A stretch of 64,000 nt of DNA from Roseiarcus sp963794155 (lineage in GTDB: Bacteria > Pseudomonadota > Alphaproteobacteria > Rhizobiales > Beijerinckiaceae): positions 1 through 64,000 of the forward strand of contig CAWCCX010000009.1 of NCBI GenBank assembly GCA_963794155.1, given 5' to 3'. Below are positions 53,816-63,161 of the stretch, one piece after another. The notes beneath the pieces are model-generated. The model was not told the DNA's origin. It did no database searches and was given only the letters and a program-made list of their open reading frames with translations. The position numbers and the translations under genes are program-made. Each line of letters opens with the position of its first letter. The first letter of the stretch is position 1.

Positions 53816-55873
53816 TCAGGCGTTCGCCTTCTGACGCGCCGCGACCACCAGATCCGCCGCGCGCCCCGAAAGCTCGGCCAGATGATCGAACTTGGTTTCG
53901 AACGCGCCGACGCCCGAGGTCGCCGAGCGCAATTCGACGATCAGATCGCCGATCTCGGCCTCCGGAATCAGCGCCCGCAACGCCTCCCAGCCCGCCCACC
54001 CCTCCCGGGCCTCGAAACCGAGGATCTGACCGCGCCGCGCGCTCACCAGCGCGCTCGCGCGCGCCAGCGCGTCGGTCGGCACGTAGATCGTCACCGACAG
54101 GATCGGCTCGAGCAGCACCGGGCGCGCCTTGACCAGGGCTTCGTCCAAGGCCTGTTTGCCCGCGGCGCGGAAAGCCATGTCGGACGAGTCGACCGTATGA
54201 TAGGAGCCGTCGATCAGCGTGACGGAGACGTCGACGACCGGAAATCCGAGCGGACCGCGCCCCATCGCGTCGCGCGCGCCAGCCTCGACGGAGGAAAAAT
54301 ACTGCCTCGGCACCGATCCCCCGTGCACGCGCTCGGCGAAGGCGAAACCCTCGCCGCGGCCACGTGGCCCGACCTCGACCAGAACGTCGCCGAACTGACC
54401 ATGCCCGCCCGACTGCTTTTTGTGCCGCCCGCGCACAGTGACGGCGTCGCGAATCAACTCGCGATAGGCGACCGACGGCTTGTGCGCTTGGATCGTCACG
54501 CCGAACCGGTCGGCGAGCCGCTCGGTGGTGACGCGCAAGTGCATCTCGCCCTGCCCGAACAGCTTCAATTCAGACATCTCGGCGTCCTGAACATAAGAGA
54601 GCGCGCGATCCTCTTCGCAAAGCTTGGCCAAAGCGCTCGCCAGCCTCACTTCGTCCTTTCGATCCTTGACGCGGATGGCGACCCCCTGAGTGGGGGGCGG
54701 AGCGCCGGGAATCGCGGCGGCGGGCGGTTGGGCTCGCCCGTCGGCGATGCGGTCTCCCGTGGCGAGGTTCTCCAGACGTGCGAAAGCGACAGTGTCGCCT
54801 TCCTCGGCGCGCGTGAGCTTCGACGATACGGCGCCCATGAGTCGGGCTAGGCCGCCAATGCGCTCCTCGACCCCGCGTGAGTTGACGACCGTCGCCCCAT
54901 CGGCGAAGGCGCCTCGCAGGACCCGCGCCAGCGACAGCTTGCCTCCGTGCGCGGTGTGGATCGTCCGGACCACCTGCGCCAGCGCCGGACCTTTGTCGTC
55001 GATCCGTAGGCGCTTGCGGGTATGGACGACGCCGGGCGATTCATGCCGAAGCGCCTTGAGGAGCCTGGTGACTCCATGGCCGCCAGTCGCCGAGCCCATC
55101 AGCACCGGCACGACGCGCCCCTCGCGCAATTCCCGCGCCAGGTCGTCGAACACAAGATCCTTCGGCGGATCGATGTCGCTGATAAGCTGCTCCATCAGCG
55201 CGTCGTCATAGTCGGCAAGCTTCTCGAGCATGAGATAGCGCGCCTGCTTTTCCTCGGGGATGACCCCAGCCGGCATCTCGATGACGCTGGACGGCGCGGC
55301 CTCGCGATAGACGAAGGCGCGCTCGAGCGCTAGATCGATGAATCCGGTGGCGACGCCGTTCTCCCACACCGGAATCTGCCGCAACAGCAGTGGGGTGCGC
55401 GAGGCGGGCTGCAGCATCTCGAGCGTCTCGCGCAAGCTCCCGCTCGCCTGATCGATCTTGTTGAGGAACAGGATGCGCGGCAGCCCGAGCTCTTCGAGCT
55501 CTCGTAGGATGACTTGCAGCGCCGGGACCTTGCGCGGATCGGCCTCGCAAACGACGACGGCCGCGTCGCAGATCGGCAGGGCGTATCGCATATCATGGAT
55601 GAATTCGATCGAGCCTGGAGCGTCGAAGAAGGTGAACCGATCGCCGAGATAATCGATGCTCGCGACGTTGGGCTCGACGCTCATTGCGTGGCTGCGCGCC
55701 TCCGGGCTCGAATCGCCGACGCTGGTGCCTTCGCGCACCGATCCTTGCCGCGCCACGCCGCCGCCGCGCGCCAGGATTCCCTCGAGAAGGCTGGTCTTGC
55801 CGCTTTGAAACGGCCCGACGATCGCGACCAGACGGGGACCGGCGACGCGGTTCTCGTGATTGGCTCCGTTCAA
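53816..55873 (-). CDS. EF-G-like translational GTPase
   Basis: This 685-residue protein has the domain order of elongation factor G, but the GTPase motifs are divergent. G1 is GPFQSGKTSL, G3 reads FFDAPGSIEF instead of DTPGHVDF, and G4 is LNKIDQASG. Domain II and domain IV (RGRHKKQSGGHGQFGDVLVE) are recognisable, and the C-terminus (SARRGQILGFEAREGWAGWE) is EF-G-like. It belongs to an EF-G-like paralogue group, probably not the main translocase. The TTG start follows GGGAGG. Confidence 0.88.
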   Translation of the reverse strand: MNGANHENRVAGPRLVAIVGPFQSGKTSLLEGILARGGGVARQGSVREGTSVGDSSPEARSHAMSVEPNVASIDYLGDRFTFFDAPGSIEFIHDMRYALPICDAAVVVCEADPRKVPALQVILRELEELGLPRILFLNKIDQASGSLRETLEMLQPASRTPLLLRQIPVWENGVATGFIDLALERAFVYREAAPSSVIEMPAGVIPEEKQARYLMLEKLADYDDALMEQLISDIDPPKDLVFDDLARELREGRVVPVLMGSATGGHGVTRLLKALRHESPGVVHTRKRLRIDDKGPALAQVVRTIHTAHGGKLSLARVLRGAFADGATVVNSRGVEERIGGLARLMGAVSSKLTRAEEGDTVAFARLENLATGDRIADGRAQPPAAAIPGAPPPTQGVAIRVKDRKDEVRLASALAKLCEEDRALSYVQDAEMSELKLFGQGEMHLRVTTERLADRFGVTIQAHKPSVAYRELIRDAVTVRGRHKKQSGGHGQFGDVLVEVGPRGRGEGFAFAERVHGGSVPRQYFSSVEAGARDAMGRGPLGFPVVDVSVTLIDGSYHTVDSSDMAFRAAGKQALDEALVKARPVLLEPILSVTIYVPTDALARASALVSARRGQILGFEAREGWAGWEALRALIPEAEIGDLIVELRSATSGVGAFETKFDHLAELSGRAADLVVAARQKANA

Positions 55874-56184
55874 TATCGGCCTCCCTCAAGCGATACGCCG
55901 CGCCGCCAGCGTCCCATTCGCAAGGCGATCCGCTCCCTGAACCCGAAGGCGTCCCTCCGGAGGCGGTTTTATCAATTATGACCGAGCCTTATGACCTGGC
56001 GTCGGCATTGTCGGTGCGGTACGCGCGCTGTCGCGCACTTGACATGGTTGCAAGAACGGGGGCGGCGCGCAAGACGGTTGACAATGCGCTGGCGAAGCCA
56101 CCGAGCAGGCGAGTTCTCGCAATCGCCGCCCGCGTCCTGTATGGGACGGCGCGAACACGGGTTTCGGGCGAGGTGGAAGAGTTC
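55874..56184. other. Divergent promoter region upstream of aroKB
   Basis: The frame of aroKB is open through this region from an ATG at 55978, but the residues there have no shikimate-kinase homology. Two TTGACA hexamers (near 56038 and 56076) could be -35 boxes; no clear -10 boxes follow. It lies between the divergent EF-G-like gene and aroKB. Confidence 0.4.
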
Positions 56185-57885
56185 ATGGGTCAGGGCCAAA
56201 CGGTCGACGCCGCGCGGGTGGCGGCCGCGCTTGGCGGCCGCTCGGTGGTTCTCGTCGGCATGATGGGGGCCGGAAAAACGTCGGTCGGCAAGCGGCTTGC
56301 GGCCAAGCTCGGACTGCCATTCGTCGATGCCGACGCCGAAATTGAAGCCGGCGCTCAATTGACTATCTCCGAGATCTTCGAGCGGTTCGGCGAGCTTTAT
56401 TTCCGTGAGGGCGAGCGCAAGGTGATCGCGCGCCTGCTCAATGGCGGACCGCTGGTCCTGGCGACGGGCGGCGGAGCGTTCATGAATCCGGCGACGCGCG
56501 ACCATATCGCCAAGCGGGGGGTCTCGATCTGGCTTCGCCCGAGTTTCGACATTCTGCTCGCCCGCGTGCGCAAGAAATCCAACCGACCGCTCTTGAAGAC
56601 CGCAGACCCGGAACAGACGCTGCGCCGGCTCCTCGAGGAGCGGACGCCGACCTACGCGCTCGCCGATTTCACCATCGAATTGGTCGACGGCTCGCACGAC
56701 ACGGTCGTCGACGCCATCATGCGGCGACTCGACGCGGCGCTGAGCAAGGATGTCGAGCCGTGCGAGGAGGCGAGGCGCAGAGTAGAGGTGCAGCTTGGCG
56801 CGCGCTCCTATCCGATCCTGATCGGGCCCGGCGTCCTCGACGAGGCTGGGGCCGAGATCGCCAGAATCGCGCCGCGCGTTCATTGCGCGATCGTAACCGA
56901 CGCCCGCGTCGCGCCGCTCTATCTCGATCGGCTCGCCGCAAGCTTGCATCAGGCGGGTCTCCGCTCGACTCCGATCGTTTGCCCGCCCGGGGAAGCCACA
57001 AAGAGCTATGCGGAGTTCGCCCGCGTTTGCGATGCCTTGATTGAGGCGCGCATCGAGCGTCGAGACGTCGTCATTGCGCTTGGCGGCGGGGTCATCGGCG
57101 ATCTCGCCGGATTCTGCGCCGCGAGTCTGCGCCGCGGCGTGCGACTGGTCCAGATCCCGACCACGCTCCTGGCCCAGGTCGATTCGAGCGTCGGCGGCAA
57201 GACGGGGATCAATTCTCGGCGCGGCAAGAACCTCATCGGCGCCTTTCATCAACCCTCGCTGGTGCTGGCCGACACCATGTGCCTCGATACGCTGAGCGAG
57301 CGCGATTTTCGCGCCGGCTACGCCGAAGTCGTCAAATATGGGCTCATCGGCGACCGCGGCTTTTTCGAGTTTCTGGAATCGAGTTGGCGCGATGCGTTCG
57401 CCGGCGGTCCGGCGCGCGCTGAAGCCATTGCGGCGAGTTGCGCCGCCAAGGCGCGCGTGGTCGCCGCCGACGAGACCGAGCAGGGAGAGCGCGCCCTGCT
57501 CAATCTCGGGCATACGTTCGGACACGCGCTCGAGAGCCTGACAGGTTACGATTCGGCGCGGCTTGTGCACGGCGAGGGCGTCGCGATCGGCATGGTCTCG
57601 GCTTTCCGTTTCTCGCGCGACCTCGGCTTATGCTCGGGCCAGGACGCGACACGGGTCGAGGCGCACTTAAAGACGACCGGCCTTCCGACCCGCATGCGCG
57701 ACATTCCCGGCTTCGACGCGGCTGCGGAAGAGATCCTCGCCGCCATGCGCCAGGACAAGAAAGTCGAGCGCGGCCGGCTGACTTTCATTCTCGCCAGGGG
57801 GATCGGCGAGAGTTTCGTCGCTCGCGACCTCGACGAAGCAAGCGTCTCGGCTTTCCTGGCTCGCGAGCTCGCCGTCTCGACCTGA
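56185..57885 (+). CDS. aroKB: Fused shikimate kinase / 3-dehydroquinate synthase
   Basis: One uninterrupted 566-residue frame carries two shikimate-pathway enzymes. Residues about 15-190 are shikimate kinase: Walker A GMMGAGKT (25-32), FVDADAEIE, and LATGGGAFM. Residues about 200-566 are 3-dehydroquinate synthase: IALGGGVIGDLAGFCAA, LAQVDSSVGGKTGIN, NLGHTFGHALES and HGEGVAIGMV, with metal and NAD sites. In most alphaproteobacteria aroK and aroB are adjacent separate genes. The linker (AALSKDVEPCEEARRRVEV) has no stop or clear internal start. I use ATG 56185 by AroK homology; ATG 55978 adds 69 residues. Confidence 0.93.
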   Translation: MGQGQTVDAARVAAALGGRSVVLVGMMGAGKTSVGKRLAAKLGLPFVDADAEIEAGAQLTISEIFERFGELYFREGERKVIARLLNGGPLVLATGGGAFMNPATRDHIAKRGVSIWLRPSFDILLARVRKKSNRPLLKTADPEQTLRRLLEERTPTYALADFTIELVDGSHDTVVDAIMRRLDAALSKDVEPCEEARRRVEVQLGARSYPILIGPGVLDEAGAEIARIAPRVHCAIVTDARVAPLYLDRLAASLHQAGLRSTPIVCPPGEATKSYAEFARVCDALIEARIERRDVVIALGGGVIGDLAGFCAASLRRGVRLVQIPTTLLAQVDSSVGGKTGINSRRGKNLIGAFHQPSLVLADTMCLDTLSERDFRAGYAEVVKYGLIGDRGFFEFLESSWRDAFAGGPARAEAIAASCAAKARVVAADETEQGERALLNLGHTFGHALESLTGYDSARLVHGEGVAIGMVSAFRFSRDLGLCSGQDATRVEAHLKTTGLPTRMRDIPGFDAAAEEILAAMRQDKKVERGRLTFILARGIGESFVARDLDEASVSAFLARELAVST

Positions 57886-57938
57886 AAGTCGGTCGTGGCC
57901 CGCATTACTCCCGCAAGCGCACGTGCTAAAATCGATCC

Positions 57939-59252
57939 ATGGCGTATAGCCTCGACATTGTCGTCATCGTCTTGAGCATCGTCGCCGCAGCGTTCTTCGC
58001 CGGGGCCGAGACCGCCCTGACCGCAGCGTCCCGCGCGCGCATGCACGCGCTGGAAATGGCCGGTGACAACAGGGCGAAACTGGTGACCCGGCTGATCGGC
58101 ATGCGCGGGCGCCTCATCAGCTCGATGCTGCTCGGAGGTCAGTTTGTCACCATCGGCGCGTCGGCGATCGCGACCAGCGTCCTGCTCAGCCTGTATGGCG
58201 ATCGCGGCGTATTGGCCGCGACCATCATCATGACCGCGCTGATCGTCATTTTCGGCGAGGTGCTGCCGAAGACGATCGCGATCGCCTATCCGGACCGCGT
58301 CTCGCTCTTGATCGCGCCGCTGGTTCTCTTTTTCGTCCGAATATTCGGCCCCATCGTCAGCGCGGTCGAGGCGCTGGTGCGCGGCGTCTTGCGGCTGTTC
58401 GGCGTCTCGCTCGTCGACGAGGACGCGGGCGTCTCCGGCCATGACGAATTGATGGGGGCGGTCGACATCCTGCACCGCGAGGGGGAAGTCGAGCGGGACG
58501 AGCGCGACATGTTCGGCGGCCTCTTGGAATTGTCGGAAATTCCGGTCTCTGACGTGATGATTCATCGTACCAAGATGCGACTCATCGATGCTGACCTGCC
58601 GCCCGAGGAGCTGGTGCGCGAAGTGATCGCCTCGCCCTACACTCGCATGCCGCTCTGGCGCGGCGACCCGGACAATATCGTCGGCGTCCTGCACGCCAAG
58701 GATCTGCTCAGGGCCTATGTTGCCGCCGGCGGAGACGCGAGCAAACTAAATGTCGCCGATTTGACGCTCGAGCCTTGGTTCATCCCCGAGTCGACGACGC
58801 TGCGCGATCAGCTACGAGCGTTCTTGCTCCGAAAGACCCATTCCGCGCTCGTCGTCGACGAATATGGCGTCGTGCAGGGGCTGGTGACTCTCGAGGACAT
58901 CATCGAGGAGATCGTCGGCGATATTCGCGACGAGCACGACGTGGCCGTTCAGGGCGTGCGCAAGCAGCGGGACGGTTCGGTCGTGGTCGACGGCTCGGCC
59001 ACCATTCGCGAGCTCAATCGGGCGATGGGCTGGAATTTGCCCGACGACGAAGCCGCAACCGTGGCCGGCCTCGTCATTCATGAGGCGCGCTCGATTCCCG
59101 AGCCGCGCCAGACTTTCAGTTTCCACGGCTTCCGCTTCGAGGTGCTGCGCAAGCAGCGCAATCGGATCGCAGCGCTGAGAATCACCCCGCTCGCGCCGCG
59201 TGCTGAGCCCGGAGCGGTCGGCCAGGAGGGCGAAGCGGCGCCCCATGAGTGA
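57939..59252 (+). CDS. CNNM/CorC-family membrane protein (DUF21, CBS pair)
   Basis: This 437-residue protein has an N-terminal DUF21 domain with about four hydrophobic segments (IVVIVLSIVAAAFFAGAETA; GVLAATIIMTALIVIFGEVL with PKTIA). It continues with two CBS domains (PVSDVMIHRTKMRLID; HSALVVDEYGVVQGLVTLED) and a CorC_HlyC C-terminal domain (TATIRELNRAMGW). The family handles magnesium or cobalt efflux. It follows aroB directly, the usual order in Hyphomicrobiales. Confidence 0.93.
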   Translation: MAYSLDIVVIVLSIVAAAFFAGAETALTAASRARMHALEMAGDNRAKLVTRLIGMRGRLISSMLLGGQFVTIGASAIATSVLLSLYGDRGVLAATIIMTALIVIFGEVLPKTIAIAYPDRVSLLIAPLVLFFVRIFGPIVSAVEALVRGVLRLFGVSLVDEDAGVSGHDELMGAVDILHREGEVERDERDMFGGLLELSEIPVSDVMIHRTKMRLIDADLPPEELVREVIASPYTRMPLWRGDPDNIVGVLHAKDLLRAYVAAGGDASKLNVADLTLEPWFIPESTTLRDQLRAFLLRKTHSALVVDEYGVVQGLVTLEDIIEEIVGDIRDEHDVAVQGVRKQRDGSVVVDGSATIRELNRAMGWNLPDDEAATVAGLVIHEARSIPEPRQTFSFHGFRFEVLRKQRNRIAALRITPLAPRAEPGAVGQEGEAAPHE

Positions 59253-59306
59253 GGCGCAGTCCGGTCGTCCAAGCGTCCGGAAGGCGGCAGGCGCCGCCGA
59301 GATCCG

Positions 59307-59336
59307 TTGCCGGCTCCATGGACATGCCTATATAAG
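59307..59336 (+). promoter_or_regulatory. Possible sigma-70 promoter of hflKC-degP
   Basis: TTGCCG (59307-59312) and TATAAG (59331-59336) are separated by 18 bases, about 40 bases upstream of the hflK start. The match is fair; no other signal is seen in this gap. Confidence 0.4.
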
Positions 59337-59374
59337 CGCCCAGCGCATCGGCCGGCGGCCGGCGAGAGGTTTCA

Positions 59375-60484
59375 ATGTCCTGGAATAATCAAGGCGGCGG
59401 ACCCTGGAAGTCGCCGGGGCGCGGCCCGTGGGGCCAGGGCCCGTTTGGGCCGCCCCCGACCGGCGACCTGGAAGAGATCATCCGCCGCGTTCAGGAGGCC
59501 CTTTCCAAATTGACCCCCGGCGGATCGGGAGGCGGCGGAGGGAAGGGGTTCGGCGGCCGCGCGGCCTTGTTTCTAGTGCTCGCCGCGCTATTGCTCTGGT
59601 TCGCATGGGGAACCTTTTATACCGTCCAGCCGAGCGAAGTCGGCATCAATCTCGTGTTTGGCCGCTACACCGGCAAGACCGCCGCCGGCCTCAACACCAA
59701 CTGGCCCTGGCCGATCGGCTCGGTGATCAAGGTCCCGGTCTGGGATCAGCAGATCACCGAAGTCGGCTATCGAAGCCTAGGCGCGAGCGCCGACGTTCCC
59801 GAAGAGAGTCAGATGCTGACCGGGGACAAGAACATCGTCGACGTGCACTTCCGGGTGAACTGGCAGATCGATCCCGCCAAGCCCGAAGACTACGTGTTCA
59901 ACATTCTCAACCCGCGTGAGACGGTCAAGGCGGTGGCCGAGAGCATCATGCGCGAGGTGGTCGGCCTGAAGACCATCGACGGCATCCTCACCACCGACCG
60001 GGCGTCGGTCGAGGCCGATGTGCAAAAGCGGATGCAGGACCTGCTTAATACGTACCGGGCTGGCGTTCTCGTCAAGCAGGTGCAGCTGCAGTCCGTTGAC
60101 GCCCCGAGCCAGGTCCTTTCCGCCTATCGCGACGTGACCGCAGCGCAACAGGACCAGCAGCGTGCGGTCAACGAGGCCGAGACCTACGCCAACAAGGTCG
60201 TGCCCGAGGCCGAGGGCGGGGCCGCCCGCATCGTCGCCGAGGCCAACGCCTATCGCGAGCAGACGATCCTCGAGGCGAAGGGCCAGACCTCCCGCTACAG
60301 CCAGATCTACGACCAGTACAAGAAGGCGCCGGGCGTGACCCGCGAGCGCATGTACCTCGAGACCATGGAACGCGTGCTTGGCCCGATGGACAAGACACTC
60401 GTCGATTCGAACTCCGCCAGCCCGCCGGTGCCCTATATCGCGCTCGAACCGTTGCAGTCCAAGCCCGGAGCAAGCGGCAAATGA
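59375..60484 (+). CDS. hflK: HflK, FtsH-protease modulator subunit
   Basis: This SPFH/prohibitin-domain protein of 369 residues forms with HflC a periplasmic cage around FtsH. The N-terminus is Gly/Pro-rich (WNNQGGGPWKSPGRGPWGQG), then comes a membrane helix (ALFLVLAALLLWFAWGTFYT) and the SPFH domain (VQPSEVGINLVFGRYTGKT; LTGDKNIVDVHFRVNWQI). A long coiled coil with EAETYANKVVPEAEG follows. It overlaps hflC by four bases (ATGA). Confidence 0.96.
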   Translation: MSWNNQGGGPWKSPGRGPWGQGPFGPPPTGDLEEIIRRVQEALSKLTPGGSGGGGGKGFGGRAALFLVLAALLLWFAWGTFYTVQPSEVGINLVFGRYTGKTAAGLNTNWPWPIGSVIKVPVWDQQITEVGYRSLGASADVPEESQMLTGDKNIVDVHFRVNWQIDPAKPEDYVFNILNPRETVKAVAESIMREVVGLKTIDGILTTDRASVEADVQKRMQDLLNTYRAGVLVKQVQLQSVDAPSQVLSAYRDVTAAQQDQQRAVNEAETYANKVVPEAEGGAARIVAEANAYREQTILEAKGQTSRYSQIYDQYKKAPGVTRERMYLETMERVLGPMDKTLVDSNSASPPVPYIALEPLQSKPGASGK

Positions 60485-61392
60485 GGTGGTCCCTGAACGG
60501 CGTCGTTCTGGCCGCGATCGCAATCGTCGCCATCATTGTCGCGTCGATGGCGACGTTCGTCGTCGATCCAACCGAACAGGCGCTGATTCTGCGTTTCGGC
60601 CAACCGGTGCGCGACTTGATTGACGCCCCCGGCCTCTATTTCAAGTGGCCGTTCGTCGACACAGTCGTCTATATCGACAAGCGCATCCTCGCGCTCGACA
60701 ACGAGCGCCAGGAAGTGCTGGTGTCCGACAATCAGCGCCTGGAGGTCGACGCCTTCGTGCGCTACAAGATCGATGATCCGTTGCTCTTCTATCAATCCGT
60801 CTTCAACACCCGCGGCGCCGACGCGCAACTCGGCGGCATGCTGAATTCGGCGCTTCGCCGCAGCCTATCCGGGGCCTCGATCACCGACATCGTGCGCGAC
60901 AAGCGCGACGCGCTGATGGCCGACATCCGCGACCAGATGATCGCAGGCGCCAAGCGCTTCGGCCTCCAGGTCGTCGACGTGCGGATCAAGCGAGCCGACC
61001 TGCCGGCGGAGAACTCGGAAGCGGTGTTCCGGCGCATGCAGACCGAGCGGCAGCAGCGCGCCGCCTCCTATCGGGCGCAAGGGTCGCAGCAGAGCCAGCA
61101 GATCAAGGCCGAAGCGGACCGAAAGGTCACCGTCATCACCGCCCAGGCTCAGCAGCAGTCGGAGCAGATCCGCGGCGAGGGCGACGGCGAGCGCAACCGC
61201 ATTTTCGCCGACGCCTATGGCGCGGACCCGGAGTTTTTCTCCTTCTACCGCTCGATGCAGGCCTACCAGAATAGCTTCTCCAATGGGCAGACCCGGGCGC
61301 TTATCAGCCCGAAGTCGGACTTCTTCCGTTACTTTTCCACGCCGACGCCAGCGCCTGAAACGGCGACCGCGCCAACAGCGAAGACCGACTGA
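60481..61392 (+). CDS. hflC: HflC, FtsH-protease modulator subunit
   Basis: This is the partner of HflK, with an N-terminal membrane helix (GVVLAAIAIVAIIVASMATF), SPFH domain (VDPTEQALILRFGQPVRDLI; LFYQSVFNTRGADAQLGGML) and a Gln-rich coiled coil (QQSQQIKAEADRKVTVITAQ). EFFSFYRSMQAYQNSF is conserved near the C-terminus. 303 residues. It starts within the hflK stop and ends one base before the DUF2065 start. Confidence 0.96.
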   Translation: MRWSLNGVVLAAIAIVAIIVASMATFVVDPTEQALILRFGQPVRDLIDAPGLYFKWPFVDTVVYIDKRILALDNERQEVLVSDNQRLEVDAFVRYKIDDPLLFYQSVFNTRGADAQLGGMLNSALRRSLSGASITDIVRDKRDALMADIRDQMIAGAKRFGLQVVDVRIKRADLPAENSEAVFRRMQTERQQRAASYRAQGSQQSQQIKAEADRKVTVITAQAQQQSEQIRGEGDGERNRIFADAYGADPEFFSFYRSMQAYQNSFSNGQTRALISPKSDFFRYFSTPTPAPETATAPTAKTD

Positions 61393-61393
61393 G

Positions 61394-61585
61394 ATGCGCG
61401 ACTTCAGCGTGGCGATCGGGCTCGTTCTGGCGATCGAAGGGCTGCTGATGGCCGGCTTCACCAATTCAATGCGGACGCGCATGGCGATCGCCGCCCGCGA
61501 GGATCCGGGAAAATTGCGTGGGATCGGCCTCGGCGCCGCGTTTGTCGGCGTGGGAATCGTCTGGGCGTCCCGCTCGCTGCTTTAG
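61394..61585 (+). CDS. DUF2065 small membrane protein
   Basis: This 63-residue protein has two hydrophobic helices (FSVAIGLVLAIEGLLMAGF and GIGLGAAFVGVGIVWAS) joined by a basic loop (MRTRMAIAAREDPGKLR), the DUF2065 pattern. It almost abuts hflC and is followed by degP, as is typical in alphaproteobacteria. Function is unknown, but it is likely part of the HflKC membrane-quality-control operon. Confidence 0.88.
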   Translation: MRDFSVAIGLVLAIEGLLMAGFTNSMRTRMAIAAREDPGKLRGIGLGAAFVGVGIVWASRSLL

Positions 61586-61643
61586 CCCGCTTTTCCGGCG
61601 AAGCGACGTCCCGCCGGGCCGATGGATCAATGAGGAGAAACTC

Positions 61644-63143
61644 ATGCTGTACGACGCGCTGCGAAATCCGGCGACGCATCGGCGCCATGCGAGGTCGGCG
61701 GTCGCGCTTGCGTTCGTCTCGACGCTCGTCGGCGCTCCCCTGGCGCTGGTCCCGGCCAGTCCCGCCGCCGCCCAGTCGCGGCCGAGCAATCTCGCCGATC
61801 TTGTCGACCAGGTCTCCGAAGCCGTGGTCAACATCTCGGCCACGCAGACGGTCGATGACAAAGACAGCGCCGCGCCGGACTTGCCCAAGGGCACGCCGTT
61901 CGACGAGATGTTCGAGGAGTTCTTCAAGAATCACGGCATCAATCCGCAACCGCGCGCGCGCAGGGCGCAGTCGTTGGGCTCCGGCTTCGTCGTCGATCCG
62001 AGCGGCGTCGTCATCACCAACAACCACGTGGTCGGGGACGCCAACGACATCGTGGTCATCTTCACCGACGGCCGCAAACTCAAGGCCACCGTCATCGGCA
62101 AGGATCCCAAGGTGGACGTCGCGGTCCTGAAGGTGGAGAGCGACAAGCCGCTCAAGACCGTCAAGTTCGGCGACAGCGACAAAATGCGCGTCGGCGACGG
62201 CGTGATGGCGGTCGGCAACCCGTTCGGCCTCGGCGAAACCGTGACCGCCGGCATCATTTCAGCCCGCAATCGCAATATCGACAGCGGCCCCTACGACGAC
62301 TTTCTGCAGACCGACGCCTCGATCAACAAGGGCAATTCAGGCGGCCCGCTGTTCAATCTGCAGGGCGACGTGATCGGCATCAACACCGCCATCCTCTCGC
62401 CTTCGGGGGGCTCGATCGGCATCGGCTTCGCCACGCCTTCGGCGACCGTCGTGCCGGTGATCGCCCAACTCCGGGAGTTCCATGAGACCCGGCGCGGCTG
62501 GCTCGGCGTCCGCATTCAGCCGGTCGACGACACCATCGCCGACAGCCTGGGGCTGGGCTCGGCCCGCGGCGCTCTCATCGCCGGCGTGGATGCGAAGGGC
62601 CCGGCAAAACCTGCCGGCCTGGTGGCGGGCGACGTCATCGTCAGGTTCGACGGCAAGGAGGTTAAGGAATCACGTGATCTTCCGCGTCTCGTGGCGTCGA
62701 TGCCGGTCGGCAGGGACGTCGAGGTCGTCGTGGTGCGCAATGGCAAGGAAGTCACCAAGACGGTAACGCTCGGGCGCCTGGAAGACGGAGAAAAGACAAC
62801 CGCGCGCGCCGCCGAGGACAATGACGCATTGCAGCCGGACGCCGTCACCAAGGCGTTGGGCATGGAGTTTTCCGCCCTCAGCGACGAGGCGCGCAAGACG
62901 TTCAAGATCAAGGAGAGCGTCAAGGGCGTGGTCGTGACGTCGGTCGATCCCGCCTCCGCCGCGGCGGAAAGGGGCTTGCGGCCGGGCGACGTGATCGAGG
63001 AGGTCAATCATCAGGCGGTCGAACACCCGGGCGACGTCGCCAGGGCGATCGATGGCGCGAGGACGGATTCGAAGAAACCGGCGCTGCTCTTGGTCTCGAA
63101 CGGCGAAGGCGAAGTGCGCTTCGTCGCCGTTCCGGTCAATTGA
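61644..63143 (+). CDS. degP: Periplasmic serine protease DegP/MucD
   Basis: This Do-family protease-chaperone has 499 residues: a signal peptide ending ASPAAAQ near residue 44, a trypsin-like domain with His128 (TNNHVV), Asp158 (DPKVDVAVLK) and Ser232 (INKGNSGGPLF), and two PDZ domains (RGWLGVRIQPV; KGVVVTSVDPASAAAERGLR). TGAGGAGAAA precedes the ATG. It acts on misfolded envelope proteins. It is the last gene of the hflK-hflC-DUF2065-degP cluster. Confidence 0.95.
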   Translation: MLYDALRNPATHRRHARSAVALAFVSTLVGAPLALVPASPAAAQSRPSNLADLVDQVSEAVVNISATQTVDDKDSAAPDLPKGTPFDEMFEEFFKNHGINPQPRARRAQSLGSGFVVDPSGVVITNNHVVGDANDIVVIFTDGRKLKATVIGKDPKVDVAVLKVESDKPLKTVKFGDSDKMRVGDGVMAVGNPFGLGETVTAGIISARNRNIDSGPYDDFLQTDASINKGNSGGPLFNLQGDVIGINTAILSPSGGSIGIGFATPSATVVPVIAQLREFHETRRGWLGVRIQPVDDTIADSLGLGSARGALIAGVDAKGPAKPAGLVAGDVIVRFDGKEVKESRDLPRLVASMPVGRDVEVVVVRNGKEVTKTVTLGRLEDGEKTTARAAEDNDALQPDAVTKALGMEFSALSDEARKTFKIKESVKGVVVTSVDPASAAAERGLRPGDVIEEVNHQAVEHPGDVARAIDGARTDSKKPALLLVSNGEGEVRFVAVPVN

Positions 63144-63161
63144 ACGAAAAGGAGCGGCGCA

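Noticed and set aside
55684..56184. Long N-terminal extension of the AroK-AroB protein
   Set aside because: The residues have no homology to shikimate kinase and the region is the divergent promoter; a start at 56185 fits the family.
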